Of a DNA stretch of 37,489 bases, positions 33,237-37,489 are shown in pieces. Every line of letters starts with the position of its first letter. The stretch's first letter is position 1. A program made the position numbers and the translations under genes. The DNA comes from Bacillota bacterium. GTDB lineage: Bacteria; Bacillota; Bacilli; Paenibacillales; NBRC-103111. The notes below the pieces were generated by a model. It was not told the origin of the DNA, searched no databases, and saw only the letters and a list, made by a program, of their open reading frames with translations. The DNA is taken from contig JAEWMH010000171.1 of assembly GCA_023393235.1 (NCBI GenBank), positions 1 through 37,489 of the forward strand. The letters are read 5' to 3'.

Positions 33237-34231
33237 GGGCGGCCACCTTCTTTCGTGTTAGCAATCTGCGGCTCCTGAAGAATACGGACCGGCGTGTAGC
33301 GTTTCTCCGGCACCGGTTGGCCATTCAGACTGGCCCGGAGCAAAGCCACCGCCTCCCGCCCCATCTGCCGCGGCTCCTGGACCACAGAGGCGCGGATCAG
33401 GCCTTGGCTGATGGCCGCCACCGTATCCGGCAGATCATCAAAGGCGAAGATCTCCGGCAGCTTCGATGGCTGGCGCAGCCGCTCAGCAGCATCCAGGGCA
33501 CCCAGCCCGTCCAGGGAGCTGAAGCCCACGATAAAACGGACCGGCGGCTCCATGGACAGGAGAGCTTCCGCCTCATTGGCCGCCTGGAGCCGGGAAATGT
33601 CCGTCGTCCGGACTCCGGCTATGGTCAGCTCCGGATAACGGGCCAAGGCCCGGCGGAAGCCCTCCACCCGCAGACGCTGGCTGTCGGCACGGAGGGTGCC
33701 CGCCAGAATGCCTACACGGCCCGATCCCCCGGAGGCCTCCGCCACCAGCACCGCCATGGCCGCTCCCGCCGCTTCATTGTCCGTTCCGGTGTAAGCGGTC
33801 CGCCCGCTGTCCGGCTCATCCGCATCCACCGTCACCACCGGAATGCCCTTCTCCGCCGCCTTGGAAACCAAAGCCCGGCTCCCGGAGTCGCCTGTCCCTT
33901 GAATCAGAATGCCGTCCGCTCTGGATGCAATGGCCTGATCCAGAAGACGGAGCTGCTCCTCCGGATTGATCCGGTACGGGCCGGTATATTCGATATCCAT
34001 GCCGTAATCCTCCCCGGCGGCCCGCGCCCCTTCCTCCACCGCCCGCCAATACGGATTGTCCAGCTCCTGGGAGACCAGCACAATCCGCTTGCGGGGGGCT
34101 TCTCCGCCATCCGGGGCCAACGGCTCCACCATATGCCGGATCCGGGCGGTGGACCGGAAAAATTGGCCCAGCGCCAGCGCAAAGCAGATAAACAGCACCA
34201 GCACGCCGATGCCCCATTTCCGCCCGTACAT
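33233..34231 (-). CDS. Membrane-anchored periplasmic-type sugar-binding protein (sensor subunit)
   Basis: The 332-residue protein has an uncleaved-looking N-terminal helix (~7-24; no lipobox Cys) and then a Peripla_BP_4 sugar-binding domain. Landmarks are IVLVSQELDNPYWRAVEEGARAAG, LDQAIASRADGILIQG, IPVVTVDAD, AYTGTDNEAAGAAMA and FAFDDLPDTVAAISQG. Family relatives bind ribose, xylose or galactose. There are no ABC permease or ATPase genes beside it. ATG 34231 has GGAGG 8 nt upstream; GTG 34240 is too close to it. Coupled to the kinase by ATGA overlap, it resembles the XylFII-LytS/YesN three-component xylose sensor of Clostridium beijerinckii. Ligand is unknown. Confidence 0.88.
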   Translation of the reverse strand: MYGRKWGIGVLVLFICFALALGQFFRSTARIRHMVEPLAPDGGEAPRKRIVLVSQELDNPYWRAVEEGARAAGEDYGMDIEYTGPYRINPEEQLRLLDQAIASRADGILIQGTGDSGSRALVSKAAEKGIPVVTVDADEPDSGRTAYTGTDNEAAGAAMAVLVAEASGGSGRVGILAGTLRADSQRLRVEGFRRALARYPELTIAGVRTTDISRLQAANEAEALLSMEPPVRFIVGFSSLDGLGALDAAERLRQPSKLPEIFAFDDLPDTVAAISQGLIRASVVQEPRQMGREAVALLRASLNGQPVPEKRYTPVRILQEPQIANTKEGGRP

Positions 34232-34264
34232 GGCTCCCACCTCCGCTTCAATTGATTATTGCTT

Positions 34265-34311
34265 ACTATACCATAGAGGGTTGTCCGGTAAACGCAATCC
34301 GGATGGACAAC
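34265..34311 (-). promoter_or_regulatory. Promoter region and operator-like palindrome of the sensor operon
   Basis: On the minus strand TATAGT (34265-34270) is a good -10, 34 bp before the start codon, with a poor -35 (TTTACC, 16-bp spacer). The -35 is covered by an inverted repeat whose 7-bp arms GTTGTCC and GGACAAC lie at 34280-34286 and 34305-34311. A regulator could bind there. Which one is not known. Confidence 0.45.
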
Positions 34312-34413
34312 GGTTTGTAAGCGTTTTATTAAGAAATTGTAAGGATGAGCGAATATACGCGAGAAATTAACTGAAAATTCAAAACTATCGCCGGAAACGG
34401 CGGATTTCCGAGG

Positions 34414-34442
34414 TTTTCAATTCCGCCGGAATGGCTTATGAT
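34414..34442 (+). promoter_or_regulatory. Candidate promoter of the structured RNA
   Basis: TTTTCA (34414-34419), a 17-bp spacer and TATGAT (34437-34442) face right, away from the divergent sensor operon and toward the structured region. The start of transcription would be near 34449. Confidence 0.55.
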
Positions 34443-34448
34443 ATAGAC

Positions 34449-34948
34449 ATCACCACAAAGGAAGCGAAAGAAATGAAAGCCAACCCGGCAAACGGCGAAA
34501 CGGGTAAGGGACGTATCCCTAACAGGAAAAGAGTGCGGCAGGGCTGGCAGCGGATGTAAAGCTGCATCTATCTCCCCTGAGAGGCTGTTTCCACAAACAG
34601 TAAAGCCTAAGGTTGGGAGCCGCGGACATTTTTTCGTAAACCTTCCGGAAGGGTGATGCAAGCACCGAGGGTTAAGCAAGCAAGTGCAATGCCTACGCAG
34701 GCCATCTGCGCAAGACATGGAGTATTCGGTGGGCGAATCCGAATCCGTCAGAAACGGAGGAGCAAACGAGCACGTTGTATTTGAGAAACAATCCTTATCC
34801 GGTTCAGGCAGTCAAGTGCCGCCGGCAGCAAGTGACCATCGAATTGACAGGCCATGTCAGTGGTATGGATTGTGAGGAGGAACGAAATCATTGCTTAGCC
34901 ACAAGGACAAATAACCCCCTGCAGCATGGAGCTGAGGGGGTTATTTGT
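34449..34948 (+). ncRNA. Candidate ~500-nt structured RNA of unidentified class
   Basis: This stretch has no convincing gene on either strand but is bounded by a promoter and a strong terminator on the plus strand. It is dense in local hairpins. Examples are AGGGA/TCCCT (34513-34526), TGTTT/AAACA inside AGGC/GCCT, CCTTCC/GGAAGG, CGCAG/CTGCG with a 5-nt loop, and TCCGT/ACGGA with a 4-nt loop. Near its 3' end it has GAGGAGGAACG, which looks like a ribosome binding site, but no ORF follows. The next gene downstream is on the other strand, so it is not a riboswitch for it. I tested by eye against c-di-GMP, c-di-AMP, lysine, RNase P, SRP and tmRNA consensus elements and found no full match. OLE, HEARO/omega RNA, raiA or a group II intron remnant remain possible. 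Confidence 0.5.
34907..34948 (+). terminator. Intrinsic terminator ending the structured RNA
   Basis: A 14-bp perfect stem (34907-34920 with 34935-34948) encloses an inner CAGC/GCTG hairpin. The right arm ends TTATTTGT and is followed by GTTTCC. Confidence 0.85.
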
Positions 34949-34954
34949 GTTTCC

Positions 34955-34978
34955 AAAAGGGAGGCGCAGCCGCCTCCC
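34955..34978 (-). terminator. Intrinsic terminator of the LLM oxidoreductase gene
   Basis: On the minus strand an 8-bp GC-rich stem (GGGAGGCG with CGCCTCCC) is followed by TTTTGG. It lies 8 bp after the stop codon. Confidence 0.8.
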
Positions 34979-34986
34979 GGCCCGCT

Positions 34987-36045
34987 TCAGTTCCCCTGCC
35001 CTTCCGCCTCCCAGCGGGCGATTTCCTCCCGGACAATAGGCGCCACCTTGGTGCCCAAAAGCTCAATGGCAGTCATCACCTCATCATGAGGCATGGTGCC
35101 TAAGGGCAGATGCAGGAAAAACCGGGTAATGCCCACTTCCTTGCGCAGGGCAATGATCTTCCGGGCTACCGTCTCCGGATCTCCCACATAAAGCGCTCCC
35201 TCCGGACTGCGGGCATAATCATACGCCGCCCGGTCATAATGGGGCCAGCCCCGCTCCCGGCCGATCACATTCATCGCCGCCTGGGTGGAGGGGAAGAAGG
35301 AATCGGCAGCCTGCTTCTCCTCCGCGCCAACGAAGCCGTGGGAATGGGACGCAATAGGCAGCTTGGCGGGATCGAAGCCCGCTTGGGCAGCCGCCTGCTT
35401 ATACAGCTTCACCAACGGGGCAAAACGGAAGGGGCTGCCTCCGATAATGGCCAGCACCAAGGGCAACCCCTGCATGCCTGCGCGGATAACCGACTCCGGA
35501 TTGCCGCCGCTTCCGATCCAGACGGGGAGGGGATTCTGCACGGCCCGGGGGAAAATCTCCAGCCCGGAAATGGCCGGGCGGTGTTTGCCGCTCCAATTGA
35601 TCTTGCCACCCCGGCAGATCTGCAGCAGAAGCTCCAGCTTCTCCTCGAACAGCTCATCGTAATCCGCCAGATTATAACCGAACAGCGGGAAGGACTCGAT
35701 GAAGGACCCCCGACCCGCCATAATCTCCGCCCTTCCCCCGGAAATACCGTCCAAGGTGGCGAAATCCTGATACACCCGCACCGGATCATCGGAGGACAGC
35801 ACCGTAACCGCACTGGTCAGCCGGATGCGCTTGGTCCTCGCCGCTCCGGCAGCCAGCAGCACAGCCGGTGACGACGCGGCATAATCCTGCCGGTGATGCT
35901 CCCCGATGCCGTACACATCCAGCCCCACTTGGTCCGCCAATTCCATCTCTTCCACAACCTCCGCCAGCCGCTCCGCGTGGCTTTTCAAGGCTCCCGTTTT
36001 CACATCCGGGGTGGTCTCCACAAATGTGCTGATCCCGATCTCCAC
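34987..36045 (-). CDS. LLM-class flavin-dependent oxidoreductase
   Basis: The 352-residue protein is a luciferase-like (bacterial TIM-barrel) flavin monooxygenase family member. Landmarks are LADQVGLDVYGIGEHH with the conserved EHH, IRLTSAVTVLSSDDPVRVYQDFATLDGISGGRAEI, and PVWIGSGGNPESV. It uses FMN or F420-type cofactor supplied by a reductase; the substrate is unknown. The start is GTG 36045, with GGGAGG 7 nt upstream, giving MEIGISTFVETTPD. An ATG at 36078 is in frame but sits before the ribosome binding site. The gene stands alone between two terminator-bounded units. Confidence 0.94.
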   Translation of the reverse strand: MEIGISTFVETTPDVKTGALKSHAERLAEVVEEMELADQVGLDVYGIGEHHRQDYAASSPAVLLAAGAARTKRIRLTSAVTVLSSDDPVRVYQDFATLDGISGGRAEIMAGRGSFIESFPLFGYNLADYDELFEEKLELLLQICRGGKINWSGKHRPAISGLEIFPRAVQNPLPVWIGSGGNPESVIRAGMQGLPLVLAIIGGSPFRFAPLVKLYKQAAAQAGFDPAKLPIASHSHGFVGAEEKQAADSFFPSTQAAMNVIGRERGWPHYDRAAYDYARSPEGALYVGDPETVARKIIALRKEVGITRFFLHLPLGTMPHDEVMTAIELLGTKVAPIVREEIARWEAEGQGN

Positions 36046-36162
36046 ACCTATTCCTCCCAAACGGCATAGATGCCGCACTATTTATAGTATCTTATTTTTA
36101 GTATGCACTATTTCTGCTGATTTGGGTAGCCGAAGTGAGCCTTCTCTTATCATTTATCCCAG

Positions 36163-36290
36163 CTAATAACGAATCTTACGGTATAACTGTCTAATTCGGC
36201 CAAAAAACGCCAAATTACTCTGATATCCTCCTAATAATCCATTAATTAGACGAATAATCTGCGATTTTATTACTAATTCGCCGACTATTA
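36163..36290. repeat. AT-rich degenerate CTAAT repeats
   Basis: In the 382-bp gap between the LLM and KAS III-like genes, segments starting CTAATAACG, CTAATTCGG, CTAATAATCC and CTAATTCGCC recur at spacings of about 28, 40 and 42 bp. The tract is much richer in A/T than its surroundings. No gene or clear hairpin was found in the gap. A TATACT near 36320 could be a -10 for the downstream gene. Confidence 0.45.
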
Positions 36291-36427
36291 TCGGTTTTAT
36301 TTTCCAAGATGTGCCTGTTATACTAAGTTATAACCATAAGAAGCATATTGCACCAAGCTTCCTTTTAGCTGGTTATGGGAGTACATAAAGAGCAGGTAGA
36401 AACCATTTCGTGGAGGGAGACATTCTG

Positions 36428-37450
36428 ATGCAGCATTCTAATGTTAGAATTTCCGGAGTCGGCACGTACCATCCCCAGAACAAACTGACCAACGAAGTGA
36501 TTTTTGAGCATTTCCGCAAGGTGGGCAAGGATGTGGAAAGCCTGTACAAGCATCTGGGCCGTGAGGAGCGTTATTACGCCGATCCCGGTGAAACCGCCAT
36601 TACCATGGGCGTCATCGCCGCCAAACGGGCTCTGGAAAATGCCAATCTCTCTCCTGACCAGATCCAAATGATTGTGTTTGCCTCCGATACCCCGGAGTAC
36701 CTGATCCCGACCAACGCCCTTCTGATCAGCAGGGAGCTGGAAACCAAAAACGCTCATATTGTGTACGACCTCAACGCCAACTGCACCGGCATGATTACGG
36801 CCATCGACCAGGTTTACCGCTACATGGACCATAAGAAGCTCCGGTATGCCCTACTGGTGAGCAGTGTACATATTTCTCCCTGGTGCAATGAGGATGATGA
36901 GTTGTATTACGGGGCATGGGGGGATTCCGGCGCTGCCGTTGTTCTGGAGCGTGTGGACAGCGATGAGCGCTTCGGTGTGATCGATTCCGAATTTTTCTCC
37001 GATACCAGCTATTACCGCATGACTACGATGCCGGACAGCGGCATGTCCCGTATTCATGACCAATCCCTTCCCCTGCCCAAACGCAAGGGTGGCTGGGAGC
37101 CGGTGGATTTCGACTTCCTGCCGGAAAAGTGGAACATCCTGATCCGTGAGCTGGCCCAGCGCAACGGCCTGGAGCTGAAGCAAATCGACCACATCATTTT
37201 CTCGCAATTCTCCATTTATGCCATTAAGGAAGCCTTGAAGAACCTGGGTCTGGAAGACGATCCCCGGCTGTACACCTTTGTGGGGAACAAGTACGGCTAT
37301 ACCGGCCATACCAGCCCCATCTTCGGACTGAGCCACGCCCTGCAGGACGGGAAAATCAAGGACGGGGACAATGTGGTTTTCATCTCCGCCGGAGCCGGAT
37401 ACATCATTTCCTCATTCCTGTACAAGTTTGACGGTGCGCTTCTGAAATAG
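36428..37450 (+). CDS. 3-oxoacyl-ACP synthase III (KAS III)-like protein without the catalytic His
   Basis: The 340-residue protein has the thiolase fold of FabH-type enzymes. The catalytic Cys119 is in DLNANCTGM, and GAWGDSGAAVVLE corresponds to the FabH GDGAGA block. Where FabH has HQAN the protein has SQFS (259-262), so the catalytic His is Ser. Where FabH has NxGNTSSAS it reads KYGYTGHTSP (288-297), so the Asn is also changed. It probably carries an acyl group on Cys, but decarboxylative condensation as in FabH is doubtful; acyl transfer or a CoA-ester condensation are alternatives. ATG 36428 has GGAGGGAG 8 nt upstream. The gene stands alone, with the start of a hairpin just before the window edge. 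Confidence 0.85.
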   Translation: MQHSNVRISGVGTYHPQNKLTNEVIFEHFRKVGKDVESLYKHLGREERYYADPGETAITMGVIAAKRALENANLSPDQIQMIVFASDTPEYLIPTNALLISRELETKNAHIVYDLNANCTGMITAIDQVYRYMDHKKLRYALLVSSVHISPWCNEDDELYYGAWGDSGAAVVLERVDSDERFGVIDSEFFSDTSYYRMTTMPDSGMSRIHDQSLPLPKRKGGWEPVDFDFLPEKWNILIRELAQRNGLELKQIDHIIFSQFSIYAIKEALKNLGLEDDPRLYTFVGNKYGYTGHTSPIFGLSHALQDGKIKDGDNVVFISAGAGYIISSFLYKFDGALLK

Positions 37451-37489
37451 GCCCTTATTTCCTTCATACGGTGCATAAAAAAGCCCCGG

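Noticed and set aside
34532..34860. Group II intron beginning GTGCG
   Set aside because: No convincing domain V (34-nt AGC...GTT hairpin), no intron-encoded protein and no clear exon junction.
34684..34875. Plus-strand frame of 63 codons in the structured region
   Set aside because: No ribosome binding site, no recognisable domain, and hairpins span it.
34449..34948. c-di-AMP (ydaO) riboswitch
   Set aside because: Only short pieces resemble the motif; the conserved GGGGTGAATC block is missing and there is no downstream gene on the strand.

Overview
The window reads as chromosomal DNA of a GC-rich, endospore-former-type Firmicute, most likely Paenibacillus or a close relative. The basis is the strong GGAGG-type ribosome binding sites, sigma-A promoters, AraC/YesN-type regulators, DUF3048 (YerB-like) and DUF4353 lipoproteins, and intrinsic terminators. 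This is inferred from gene families; no marker gene fixes the species.

Layout. 1-3.5 kb: two AraC-family regulators flank a minus-strand SDR + ThuA-like pair. 3.5-5.5 kb: a gene-poor island with a conserved ~30-bp motif at each end in inverted orientation, degenerate tandem repeats, and one gene for an IS1595-like protein that lacks the expected catalytic residues. Its promoter carries two LexA-box-like sites. 5.6-7.9 kb: a divergent pair, a DUF6492/glycosyltransferase-like gene and a class-3-type aldehyde dehydrogenase. 7.9-16.3 kb: a six-gene minus-strand exopolysaccharide operon (GH8-like lipoprotein, WsfD-like membrane protein, DUF2334/deacetylase-like protein, GT2 synthase, BcsB-like protein, degenerate GGDEF protein). 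It resembles the Listeria pss and cellulose bcs systems, and the last protein keeps an RxxD c-di-GMP I-site while losing GGDEF. 16.5-20.5 kb: DUF3048 lipoprotein, DUF4234 and DUF2752 membrane proteins, rlmN and nudC.

20.5-21.6 kb: a response-regulator fragment lacking its N-terminus abuts a second repeat island headed by the same ~30-bp motif. 21.6-25.5 kb: a FAD-dependent oxidoreductase broken by an in-frame TAA inside its GxGxxG motif, a short UvrC-like protein (GIY-YIG + UVR, no RNase H/HhH half), and an MFS exporter. 25.7-28.5 kb: a large beta-helix-like lipoprotein and an SRPBCC protein. 28.8-34.2 kb: a minus-strand set of membrane-anchored sugar-binding protein, YesM-type kinase, YesN-type regulator and XylE-type sugar porter, which looks like a sugar-sensing and uptake cassette. 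34.4-34.95 kb: no convincing gene, but a promoter, many local hairpins and a strong terminator, which suggests a ~500-nt structured RNA of unidentified class. 35-37.5 kb: an LLM-family oxidoreductase and a KAS III-like enzyme that keeps the catalytic Cys but lacks the usual His.

The strongest candidates for something undescribed are the SOS-box-controlled, catalytically degenerate transposase-like gene inside its motif-bounded island, the recurrence of that motif at a second island, and the orphan structured RNA.
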